Shown here in pieces: positions 6,150 through 12,016 of a stretch of 20,687 nt of DNA (its first letter is position 1; the number at the start of each line of letters is the position of its first letter). The notes under the pieces are model-generated. The model did not search any database. It was given only the letters and a program-made list of their open reading frames with translations, and was not told where the DNA came from. The stretch spans positions 1 to 20,687 of the IMG/VR virus record IMGVR_UViG_3300020477_000167, one strand, 5' to 3'. The position numbers were made by a program, and so were the translations under genes. Source of the DNA: a virus.

Positions 6150-6431
6150 CTATTTAGATATTTGGTTTTTTGCGTAAGACTTGACCACAGCTAAAGCTGC
6201 CCCGCCTCCTGCCAATGCGGCAAGTTGAACAGTATTGGCATCAACAGATACCAATGGTGCTACGACTAACGCCCCAAGAAATGCCTCAACGAAAGTCCAA
6301 AAAGTTCTTTCCAACATATCTTTTAAGCCATCACTCATTCTATAACTCCATGCTTCATTCCAGAATGTCCATTTGACATCCTTCTTAAATGTACCATCTT
6401 TATTTCTTGATCTCTTATATTTAACGAACAT
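6150..6431 (-). CDS. holin, r1t-like (93 aa)
   Basis: The N-terminal 40 residues are charged and basic (MFVKYKRSRNKDGTFKK). Then RTFWTFVEAFLGALVVAPLV (about 43-62) forms one membrane segment, a short loop with VDAN follows, and QLAALAGGGAALAVVKSYAK forms a second. The FWTFV-AFLGAL helix and the Ala/Gly-rich second helix ending VVKS are typical of r1t-type holins of phages of Gram-positive hosts. Such proteins form membrane holes for lysis. The long basic N-terminal extension is more than many family members have. The DUF5675 gene two genes upstream supports a lysis role. There is no Shine-Dalgarno sequence, but a TATAAT box lies 8 bases before the ATG. Confidence 0.7.
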   Translation of the reverse strand: MFVKYKRSRNKDGTFKKDVKWTFWNEAWSYRMSDGLKDMLERTFWTFVEAFLGALVVAPLVSVDANTVQLAALAGGGAALAVVKSYAKNQISK

Positions 6432-6439
6432 ATCTAACT

Positions 6440-6445
6440 ATTATA
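6440..6445 (-). promoter_or_regulatory. -10 box before the holin gene, probably leaderless message
   Basis: A perfect TATAAT on the minus strand ends 8 bases before the holin ATG. Transcription normally starts 6-8 bases after such a box, so the message would begin at or within a base of the start codon. No ribosome-binding site is present. A convincing -35 hexamer is not visible. Confidence 0.6.
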
Positions 6446-6473
6446 CCGCATATATATAGGAAAAAAACAAATT

Positions 6474-6649
6474 TTATAAATATCTTTTATAATCTTTACA
6501 TTTTTTATTGATGCAAACGACTTTATTCTGGATAGGTTCCAGATACATTTTGCACTTTGGGCAAGTAAGTTTCGTAATACCTACCTGTATAGCTTTTTTT
6601 TTCTTTTAGAAGAATATCTTTTCTTCTTTTGTCCCGGTTTATTAGGCAT
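6474..6649 (-). CDS. basic zinc-ribbon protein encoded in two frames at an A9 slippery site (58 aa if shifted)
   Basis: Translation starts at an ATG joined to the DUF5675 stop as TAATG and reads MPNKPGQKKKRYSSKRKKK, then LYR and a stop at 6581-6583 (22 residues). At codons 18-19 the message is A-AAA-AAG inside a run of nine A (6594-6602), the same heptamer as the Escherichia coli dnaX frameshift site. A -1 shift there continues into a 39-codon frame (AIQVGITKLTCPKCKMYLEP and on) with CPKC and two later Cys (C-x5-C), a clear zinc ribbon ending YKRYL at 6474. The ribbon frame has no ATG, GTG or TTG before its first CxxC and is blocked by TAA upstream. Either programmed frameshifting, a real frameshift mutation, or one missing or extra base in the homopolymer explains it. 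Confidence 0.6.
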
Positions 6650-7218
6650 TACCAAGGCCTCCATCCTGTTAGTTTCTTATTAGGTTTCTTAGATACTTTA
6701 ACATCTGGGGTTTTTAATACATTCTTATCAAAAGGATACTTCTGTGTATCATAATCTATGTATTCTATAGTAACTTTCTCTCCTCTTTCTAAAGCATTAG
6801 ATATATAAGGATAAGTTGTTCGGTAGTTATCACCGGAATGTCCGACCCATCCTCCCGGTTTTACTAAATTACTCTCTGCTGAATTTCCTGTAATTAGACA
6901 ACCGCTGGTCGAATTGTGGTCATTACCCGTATGTATTAAAATCCATTCAAAACCCGGTACATCTTTAATCCATAACATACCTTTATGAAAATCAGATCCC
7001 CAACGAGATAGATACTTATTATGGAAACCCCCTTCTCTACGATACTCTATAACATATTCCCCTGCTGGTATCCTTGTTTCATGTTTCTGTTTGATTTCTC
7101 TGAACTCATCTTCAACTGTATACCCCAAGAATACTTTATTTGATGGATCTGTTACATCCATTAGTATCCCAGCTGTGCTGTCTGCTTGGGAACTATACCT
7201 TAATACTTGTAGTTTCAT
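6649..7218 (-). CDS. DUF5675 family protein, putative lysis enzyme (189 aa)
   Basis: The N-terminal 160 residues match the DUF5675 pattern: an N-terminal strand (KLQVLRYSS), FLGYTVED, RIPAGEYVI, and the conserved WILIHTGNDHNSTSGCLITG block with H96, N99 and C107. DUF5675 proteins are frequent beside phage holins and the His-Gly-Asn/Cys arrangement resembles a cysteine-type peptidoglycan enzyme (L,D-transpeptidase-like), so an endolysin role is likely but not shown. The last 30 residues are a basic tail (KVSKKPNKKLTGWRPW) that may aid wall binding. It is coupled by TAATG to a membrane micropeptide before it and the split zinc-ribbon gene after it. Confidence 0.75.
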   Translation of the reverse strand: MKLQVLRYSSQADSTAGILMDVTDPSNKVFLGYTVEDEFREIKQKHETRIPAGEYVIEYRREGGFHNKYLSRWGSDFHKGMLWIKDVPGFEWILIHTGNDHNSTSGCLITGNSAESNLVKPGGWVGHSGDNYRTTYPYISNALERGEKVTIEYIDYDTQKYPFDKNVLKTPDVKVSKKPNKKLTGWRPW

Positions 7219-7298
7219 TATTCCTCCAGTATATATTTAATTATCTTACCAAATATTAATCCTACCACACAGAATAGAGCTATAACTATAATTTCCAT
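7218..7298 (-). CDS. single-helix membrane micropeptide (26 aa)
   Basis: The frame encodes MEIIVIALFCVVGLIFGKII and six more residues (KYILEE), a single membrane helix with a charged C-terminus. Both ends are TAATG overlaps, with the nuclease gene before and DUF5675 after; a ribosome-binding site (GGAGGTAAGAGA) precedes the ATG. A frame of exactly the right length between two coupled genes is strong evidence for translation. It might help the holin (antiholin or pinholin-like) or insert the lysis proteins; this is inference. Confidence 0.65.
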   Translation of the reverse strand: MEIIVIALFCVVGLIFGKIIKYILEE

Positions 7299-7639
7299 TA
7301 TCTCTTACCTCCATCATAAACTACTGCGTGTCCAACTTCTACCATCTCTTGGTTAATATTTGTTCCATCTATATAAAGTTCTCCGAGTACTCTGCCATAC
7401 TTACCTTTTCCTTGTGAATGTAACTCAACTGATTCATCAGCTAGTCTATCAATAAGCCACTCTTTCGCAGCAATCCCTCGTTTTTTCTCCTCCTTATCTC
7501 TGGTTCGAGACTCAGGAGAGTTGATACCCACAAGTCGTACACGACATTTATGCCACACATCAAAACCCAAATCCATTCTAACATCTACTGTATCTCCATC
7601 TACTACTCTAAGTACCTCAACTCCATAATAATATTTCAT
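7298..7639 (-). CDS. staphylococcal-nuclease-like (thermonuclease) protein (113 aa)
   Basis: The protein starts MKYYYGVEVLRVVDGDTVDV, the classic first beta strands of the SNase fold with the calcium-binding DGDT. RVRLVGINSPES holds the catalytic Arg and Glu and GKYGRVLGEL the second catalytic Arg; MVEVGHAVVY is the conserved C-terminal strand. The start at 7639 is chosen because it overlaps the ferredoxin stop as TAATG; the frame is open nine residues further up. There is no signal peptide. The family cuts DNA or RNA; host DNA breakdown is a reasonable guess. It is a compact, single-domain member. Confidence 0.85.
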   Translation of the reverse strand: MKYYYGVEVLRVVDGDTVDVRMDLGFDVWHKCRVRLVGINSPESRTRDKEEKKRGIAAKEWLIDRLADESVELHSQGKGKYGRVLGELYIDGTNINQEMVEVGHAVVYDGGKR

Positions 7640-7890
7640 TATTCTCCCGGTTCTATCATTATACACTCACCCGGACACTCTTCTGCTGATTCAATAACAT
7701 CTGGAAGTAATCCTTCAGGGATTGTAGCAATACCCTTATCACCTTCTTTGTTACCCTCTGAATCTGCATATACATGATCTCCATCTTTAACATAATATAA
7801 ACCATCATCTAATCCAACAAATACATCAGGTGCGATCTCTTCACAAATACCATCACCTGTACAAAGGTGTTGGTCGATCCATACTTTCAT
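7639..7890 (-). CDS. short [3Fe-4S]/[4Fe-4S]-type ferredoxin (83 aa)
   Basis: MKVWIDQHLCTGDGICEEIA followed by PDVF is the standard N-terminus of the short single-cluster ferredoxins common in actinobacteria. C10, D13, C16 (CxxDxxC) and C72 of ECPGEC are the expected cluster ligands, with an extra Cys at 76. These proteins carry single electrons, for example to cytochrome P450s. An insertion of about 15 acidic residues in the middle (VYADSEGNKEGDKG) makes it longer than the usual 65-70 residues. Its ATG overlaps the preceding stop as ATGA. The phage redox partner is not in this window, so it probably serves a host enzyme, or the cluster has a structural or regulatory use. Confidence 0.85.
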   Translation of the reverse strand: MKVWIDQHLCTGDGICEEIAPDVFVGLDDGLYYVKDGDHVYADSEGNKEGDKGIATIPEGLLPDVIESAEECPGECIMIEPGE

Positions 7891-8102
7891 CTGCTAATAC
7901 GTTTGGATGTAACACTTTTATCTTTTCTTAATCCTAGGGTTAATAGCCATAGGGTAGTGGAAGCTAGTATTGCTATACCTACTATGTCTTTGGCAGTACC
8001 TGTTAATGTAAGCCATGCAATAAAGAAACCAAGTAATGTAAATGTTTGTGCAATAGTTTCTTTGAGAACATCACCTATCCATCTGATTATTTTTCTTATC
8101 AT
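7887..8102 (-). CDS. small membrane protein with two helices (71 aa)
   Basis: After an amphipathic start (MIRKIIRWIGDVLKETIAQ) there are two hydrophobic segments, TFTLLGFFIAWLTLTG (about 20-35) and DIVGIAILASTTLWLLTLGL (about 39-58), then a basic tail (RKDKSVTSKRISR). The shape is holin-like, but it is not the r1t type. ATGA overlaps join it to the 640-residue protein before it and the ferredoxin after it. It could be a second holin, an antiholin or a membrane partner of its neighbours. Confidence 0.7.
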   Translation of the reverse strand: MIRKIIRWIGDVLKETIAQTFTLLGFFIAWLTLTGTAKDIVGIAILASTTLWLLTLGLRKDKSVTSKRISR

Positions 8103-10021
8103 GTAATCTTCCTTATAGGAATTATTGATCCTCCTGCTATTATTTGTGTAGCAATAATAACTGGGACCACTACTTCCTGTGCTTTTTCTTTTTGATCGCT
8201 AGTCATATCTTTCCCTATCTCTGATATTACTATATCCTGAACATCAACATCCAATAAAGTGCCTAATGGATCATTAATAAACTCTTCTGTTTGCACCTCA
8301 AACACCGCATCTGCAAGCGTATATGGTTGTGAGGAGTCATCAGCGCTGTCTATAGCCCTTTCTACGTACTCATCAACAGCTTGTGCAACTCCCTCATCTT
8401 CTTGCACTAACTCGGCTACAACAACAACATCTTCGGTTTCAACACCTAATACTTCAGCTACAACCTCTACTTGTTCTTCATTAAGTTCCTCTACATTTTC
8501 AACAGCTTCTTCAACTATTTGTGATACAACTTCTACTACTTCTTCAGATACTTCTGAAAGATTCTCAACACCTATGTCATTAACTTCTTCAATGACTTCT
8601 ACTAATTCTTCATTATCTAACTCATCAACTTCTATATCTTCTATTTCCTCAACCACTTCTTCCAATTCCTCTACCTCTACTTCTAGTTCTTCTTCAGTAA
8701 GTTCTATCTCTTCCTCATCTGAAAATATTTCTACAATGGATTCAGCAACAGTTTCAGGAATAGTAGTAGTTGTAGTAGTAGTTGTGGTAGTAGTAGTTGT
8801 AGTAGTAGTTGTGGTAGGAGTTAACTGTTCTTTAATTTCTTCAGCATCTACCTCTTTTATTTCTATAACTTCTTCCTCTACTAATTCTGCTAACTCTTCT
8901 AGTTCCTCAATACTTTCTTCAATCTCTTGGATAACTTCAACAAGTTCCTCAATTTCTCCCTCATCTAATTCAACTTCTAACTCTAATGATTCTTTCAATG
9001 ATTCTTCTACCTCAGCTTTAATCCTAGCTTCCTCTTCTGCATCTTCTCTAGCTAATCGTTCATCATCAGTTTCATAGTATCCAGTCTCAGCAAAGTTCCT
9101 ATCTAACATTTCTTGGTATTCTCTAGCTTCTCTTTCAGATCTCTCTACATTAGTTTCATAGTATCCAGTCTCAGCTTGATTGGCTTCTGATTCAGCAGCT
9201 ATACGTTTTTCTTCAGCAATCCTTTCAGCTTCTATTCTCTCTGCTTCTATGCGAGCAGCTTCAGCTTCTGCTGCTTCTCTTTCCCTGCGTTCAGAATCTA
9301 ATTCCCAATAACCAGTTTCGGATTGGTTCTTATCTCTCTCCCAATCTTGAGCATCATTATATTCTCTGACCTCTCTTTCTTCATTGGTTTCTAAGACACC
9401 TGTTTCTGCATAGTTATTGTTTCTTTCTATATCTAATGGACTAAGAGTAGTTGTTGTAGTGGTAGTTGTAGTGGTTGTAGTAGTTGTAGTAGGTGGAGTA
9501 GAGTCATACTTCCAATAGATCGTATCAATACCAGACCAATCAGATACAGTAACAACAAAGCTAATAATATATTTATCTGTAACAGCTTTAGTTATGTCCT
9601 CATAAGATGAATTACTTTGTGAGTTAAAGTTAGCAGTTTCATTTGTATCATCTGAATAGTTGTATTGAATACTATAAGCATAGTTAACACCTGCCATTCT
9701 GAAACCTATCTCAATTATATCGTGGTCATCAGGTAGTGTAAAGGTATAAGAGGTGGCTTGTTGTCCACCTGCATAGTTATCTTTTAAGCTAAAGAAGTAC
9801 TGTCCACCAACACCACAACAGTTCTGATCATTCCTTGTTGTAACATCTGAACCTGTTGGTACTGTTAAGTCAGTAACTAATGCACCATTCTCTCCATCAA
9901 ATGTTTCTGTCTCTGTTGTTATGTGATTATCAGCATACGCTGAATCTGGAAACATCCATGAAAACTGCATTGTTAAAATAACAAGTATTCTTAAAAAGGT
10001 ATTTATTTTATTCAACTTCAT
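8099..10021 (-). CDS. secreted or surface-type repeat protein, Thr/Glu-rich (640 aa)
   Basis: A signal peptide is clear: a Lys-containing start, hydrophobic core (FLRILVILTMQFSWMF) and AYA cleavage site at residue 30. Residues 31-177 look like a beta-rich domain (with CC at 68-69). Then come 15 Thr (178-192), four copies of N-x-(A/S)-E-T-G-(Y/V)-x-E-x-x-x-E-R-x-x-R-E at 203, 232, 281 and 309, Glu-rich helix, 18 Thr (403-420), a second long Glu/Val-rich region, and a hydrophobic C-terminus (VVVPVIIATQIIAGGSIIPI) followed by RKIT, which could anchor it in the membrane. Thr-rich linkers in exported proteins are frequent in some marine actinobacteria. Its role is unknown: host-surface modification, superinfection exclusion or a virion part are possible. 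Confidence 0.8.
   Translation of the reverse strand: MKLNKINTFLRILVILTMQFSWMFPDSAYADNHITTETETFDGENGALVTDLTVPTGSDVTTRNDQNCCGVGGQYFFSLKDNYAGGQQATSYTFTLPDDHDIIEIGFRMAGVNYAYSIQYNYSDDTNETANFNSQSNSSYEDITKAVTDKYIISFVVTVSDWSGIDTIYWKYDSTPPTTTTTTTTTTTTTTTLSPLDIERNNNYAETGVLETNEEREVREYNDAQDWERDKNQSETGYWELDSERREREAAEAEAARIEAERIEAERIAEEKRIAAESEANQAETGYYETNVERSEREAREYQEMLDRNFAETGYYETDDERLAREDAEEEARIKAEVEESLKESLELEVELDEGEIEELVEVIQEIEESIEELEELAELVEEEVIEIKEVDAEEIKEQLTPTTTTTTTTTTTTTTTTTTIPETVAESIVEIFSDEEEIELTEEELEVEVEELEEVVEEIEDIEVDELDNEELVEVIEEVNDIGVENLSEVSEEVVEVVSQIVEEAVENVEELNEEQVEVVAEVLGVETEDVVVVAELVQEDEGVAQAVDEYVERAIDSADDSSQPYTLADAVFEVQTEEFINDPLGTLLDVDVQDIVISEIGKDMTSDQKEKAQEVVVPVIIATQIIAGGSIIPIRKIT
8762..8815. 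repeat. 27-bp exact tandem duplication encoding 18 Thr
   Basis: On the coding (minus) strand the codon string ACC ACA ACT ACT ACT ACA is followed by three more ACT codons, and this 9-codon unit is present twice without any difference. It encodes the 18-residue Thr run. The other Thr run (9446-9490, 15 codons) uses the same three codons in a different, irregular order. The exact copy points to recent unit duplication, hence likely length variation between related phages. Confidence 0.9.
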
Positions 10022-10331
10022 ACCATCTATATTTTAATGTAAGTTCTTTTCTCTTCTTTATATCTTTTAGGGTATGGAGTGTATATTCCCCCCCGGCTTC
10101 TAACAATTCACAATTAGGTACATCACTATGATTTATAAAACCACCTAAAGGAGTTCTTAATAACTCATCTCCGAAATGATCAGATACTATAACATGATGT
10201 GTTACACCTAGGTTAGTTCCGGAACTTATAAACTCTGTGGAAAATAATCCGAGTCCGTGTAGTTTGGATTTTTTTATTGTTAAGTTGTCCGGTAAGGGCC
10301 TATAAGGTGCAGCTATCCCCGCAGTTGTCAT
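10008..10331 (-). CDS. SET-domain protein (107 aa)
   Basis: The protein has the marks of a minimal SET domain: KSKLHGLGLFSTEFISSGT (GxG-type cofactor motif, residues 21-39), GGFINHSDVPNCEL (NHS 67-69 and NC 73-74) and KELTLKYRWY with the final Tyr region near 101. In the family these bind S-adenosylmethionine and methylate lysine. The domain is short and lacks a post-SET Cys cluster. The ATG at 10331 is preferred; a TTG at 10337 would add two residues. Its start region overlaps the 47-residue gene by 32 bases and its end overlaps the surface-type protein by 14. A methylation target (virion or host protein) cannot be read from the sequence. Confidence 0.8.
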   Translation of the reverse strand: MTTAGIAAPYRPLPDNLTIKKSKLHGLGLFSTEFISSGTNLGVTHHVIVSDHFGDELLRTPLGGFINHSDVPNCELLEAGGEYTLHTLKDIKKRKELTLKYRWYEVE

Positions 10332-10443
10332 CCTCAAAGTCCTTAGATTGATCTATAAAGACCGCACTTGGTATATCTTCAAGTAATCCCTGCGGCAATA
10401 TAAACTCTTCATCATATTCTTTTGTATTCTTAATATGACTCAT
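10300..10443 (-). CDS. hypothetical acidic protein (47 aa)
   Basis: The frame starts MSHIKNTKEYDEEFILPQG and ends DNCGDSCTL. It is acidic, with a CGDSC motif near the C-terminus. Its ATG overlaps the stop of the Cys-rich micropeptide as ATGA, and its 3' end overlaps the SET gene by 32 bases. The frame contains the AAGGACTTTGAGG stretch that would serve as ribosome-binding site for the SET gene. No family is recognised. Confidence 0.55.
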   Translation of the reverse strand: MSHIKNTKEYDEEFILPQGLLEDIPSAVFIDQSKDFEDDNCGDSCTL

Positions 10444-10490
10444 TCTTTATAAGTACCACAACCATAACAATCTCCATTACAGTTACACAT
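10440..10490 (-). CDS. Cys-rich micropeptide (16 aa, or 23 aa from an upstream ATG)
   Basis: From the ATG at 10490 the product is MCNCNGDCYGCGTYKE, with four Cys in ten residues (C-x-C-x3-C-x2-C). An ideal ribosome-binding site (AAAGGAGAGTT) lies directly before it, and its TGA overlaps the next ATG as ATGA. An upstream in-frame ATG at 10511 would add MENKRRV and has TATAAT 6 bases before it. The Cys spacing would suit metal binding. Too short for family recognition; the translation signals are the evidence. Confidence 0.5.
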   Translation of the reverse strand: MCNCNGDCYGCGTYKE

Positions 10491-10513
10491 AACTCTCCTT
10501 TTATTTTCCATGT

Positions 10514-10726
10514 TCACATTATAGTATTCAAGAAGGCAGCAGAACTAGAAATAGCCACCATCCAACCAACTAATTCTTGTCGTGAAGGTGTTTTGTTGAT
10601 CTTTTCATGTAGGAAATCAATTCTTTCGTGAAGATTCTCAACATCCTGCTTAATGAGGTATAAAATTTCTTTGTTTGTAAACCCATTTGCCATAGGATTA
10701 TTTCTTTTAATTTCATTCTGGGTCAT
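10514..10726 (-). CDS. small coiled-coil protein with C-terminal membrane helix (70 aa)
   Basis: The product has a charged helix with heptad spacing (LIKQDVENLHERIDFLHEKI, about 24-43), then a helix VGWMVAISSSAAFLNTIM (about 53-70) that is weakly hydrophobic and may enter the membrane. Small phage proteins of this type (coiled coil then one membrane helix, cytoplasmic N-terminus) often sit near lysis genes. The true start may be ATG 10726 (MTQNEIKRN) or ATG 10693 (MANGFTNKE); neither has a strong ribosome-binding site. Its 5' end overlaps the 43-residue gene by 14 bases. Confidence 0.65.
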   Translation of the reverse strand: MTQNEIKRNNPMANGFTNKEILYLIKQDVENLHERIDFLHEKINKTPSRQELVGWMVAISSSAAFLNTIM

Positions 10727-10844
10727 TAGTGGTTAACCAATCCCATTCCATTTCTTCAATTACTTTATTATCAGCTATAGTTCTTAATCTTTCAATAAAT
10801 CTATACCAATAGTAACCTATTAAAAACCCTATTACATAATCCAT
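10713..10844 (-). CDS. small membrane-associated protein (43 aa)
   Basis: The frame starts MDYVIGFLIGYYWYRFIERL, a short hydrophobic, aromatic-rich helix, and ends in an acidic segment (EEMEWDWLTTNDPE). It overlaps the next gene by 14 bases in another frame. There is no ribosome-binding site, but an extended -10 box (TGCTATACT) ends 7 bases before the ATG, as for other apparently leaderless genes here. Together with the next gene it forms a pair of small membrane-linked proteins. Confidence 0.55.
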   Translation of the reverse strand: MDYVIGFLIGYYWYRFIERLRTIADNKVIEEMEWDWLTTNDPE

Positions 10845-10851
10845 AAATGAA

Positions 10852-10860
10852 AGTATAGCA
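10852..10860 (-). promoter_or_regulatory. extended -10 promoter element TGCTATACT
   Basis: On the minus strand TGC directly precedes TATACT, matching the extended -10 form TGN-TATAAT with one change. The box ends 7 bases before the ATG at 10844, implying a leaderless transcript that would cover the small membrane genes and the genes beyond. Confidence 0.5.
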
Positions 10861-10868
10861 TAGATTAT

Positions 10869-11591
10869 TTAGGCCTCTGAATATTCTACATTATCTTTGA
10901 CTTCTTTGAATAATCCTTGTGGTCTCCTACTTTTTATTCTTCCAAATAGTTTCTGGGTACCTTGATTGTACTGTGTTAGACCACCATTAACATTTACCCA
11001 ATGCTTAAATTTTTCTCCCGGTGTAAACTTATGCAATCTAATATTGTCAGAAAAATGTAACTTCATAATTGGTTGATTTTTCATAAATTCTGCTTGTACA
11101 TCTTTATATTTTTGAAAGCACCAAGCACTAGATAAAGCTCTCGCCATTGTATTAATATCAAATGTTGCACCTATAAATAGTAAGTCATCTAATTTAGATT
11201 TTGTTTCTGAACTTTGTAATCCTAATAATGTCATATCAAGAGGTTCTTCACAGATAAACATATAAGGTAAGACTATTTGAAATTGAGGTTTGAAGCTATC
11301 ATACCAAGCTTCTTCTCCTGTTATATTCACAGTATAGTTACCCCAGAGAAATTCATCTCTTACATCTATACTTGAAGAATTAAATTTATTAAACTGATAA
11401 GAGTTAGATACTTCACTAAATATATATTCAGGACTAATTAATAAATGATAAGGTGCGTTAATTATTCTTGTTCTTTTAATATCGTGTGAAACCACAGGAC
11501 ACTTTGCTAGTATTTCAGGCTTAACTGGGTTATCGTAAATAACTGTTGGTACATCAACAAAAGGACTTATGGTCCAATAAACATCTTTCAT
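10869..11591 (-). CDS. hypothetical phage protein beside fibre genes (240 aa)
   Basis: The product starts MKDVYWTISPFVDVPTVIYD and has many aromatic residues and beta-like stretches; near the C-terminus HKFTPGEKFKHWVNVNGGLT stands out. It does not show a signal peptide or membrane helix. I recall similar proteins next to tail-fibre genes in marine phages but cannot name a family. There is no Shine-Dalgarno sequence; TAAAAT lies 6 bases before the ATG, so it may be leaderless. By position it may be a minor virion or fibre-associated protein. Confidence 0.75.
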   Translation of the reverse strand: MKDVYWTISPFVDVPTVIYDNPVKPEILAKCPVVSHDIKRTRIINAPYHLLISPEYIFSEVSNSYQFNKFNSSSIDVRDEFLWGNYTVNITGEEAWYDSFKPQFQIVLPYMFICEEPLDMTLLGLQSSETKSKLDDLLFIGATFDINTMARALSSAWCFQKYKDVQAEFMKNQPIMKLHFSDNIRLHKFTPGEKFKHWVNVNGGLTQYNQGTQKLFGRIKSRRPQGLFKEVKDNVEYSEA

Positions 11592-11605
11592 AAGTTTATT
11601 TTAGC

Positions 11606-12016
11606 TTATGTTTGATATTTTGCTAGCCAATCTGGTAAATCTGGTCTTTTATTTGGTGCTATTCCTGTTTCAACTCCATCAGGTTCTCCAACTGCATCCT
11701 CTAAAGTATCTATAGTACTAGATACCCAACTATTATATTCAGCTTTAGTTTCAAAATAATATAATCCTATGTGTTCCTCTACATTAATAGTTACTTCTTG
11801 TTCTCCCAATTCATCCCCTGTAACAGGATTAATCCATTCAGGTTCGGTGCGTTTGTATGATTTATTTGGAACACTTACTTCAATAACAGGGTAAAGTTTT
11901 GGTCCTTGGTAATCAATATCTTTATTGTCTTTAATATTATCAGATTCAGTAAATCCAAAGTTATCTTTCCACTCTCTATGTTCTTCCACATCTTCGTTGT
12001 ACCAAGCATTAACCAT
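11606..12016 (-). CDS. hypothetical protein, possible fibre-associated or chaperone protein (136 aa)
   Basis: Read from ATG 12016, the product starts MVNAWYNEDVEEHREWKDNF; AGGTGG 5 bases upstream is the ribosome-binding site. Starting at 12025 would add three residues. It is acidic, with a middle part VTINVEEHIGLYYFETKAEY and a C-terminus PNKRPDLPDWLAKYQT. The start overlaps the end of the Gly-rich fibre gene by 8 bases. Small acidic proteins directly after a fibre gene are often fibre chaperones or attachment proteins, but no motif confirms this. Confidence 0.7.
   Translation of the reverse strand: MVNAWYNEDVEEHREWKDNFGFTESDNIKDNKDIDYQGPKLYPVIEVSVPNKSYKRTEPEWINPVTGDELGEQEVTINVEEHIGLYYFETKAEYNSWVSSTIDTLEDAVGEPDGVETGIAPNKRPDLPDWLAKYQT

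Noticed and set aside
8259-9077. A 272-codon plus-strand open frame rich in Ser, Thr and Val
   Set aside because: It is antisense to the Glu/Thr-rich part of the 640-residue gene; Glu and Thr codons read backwards give Ser and Val runs. It has no ribosome-binding site and runs against the operon.
11446-11460. GGTGCGTTA match to the 25-bp repeat core
   Set aside because: It is within the coding sequence of the 240-residue protein, isolated, and only 8-9 bases match.
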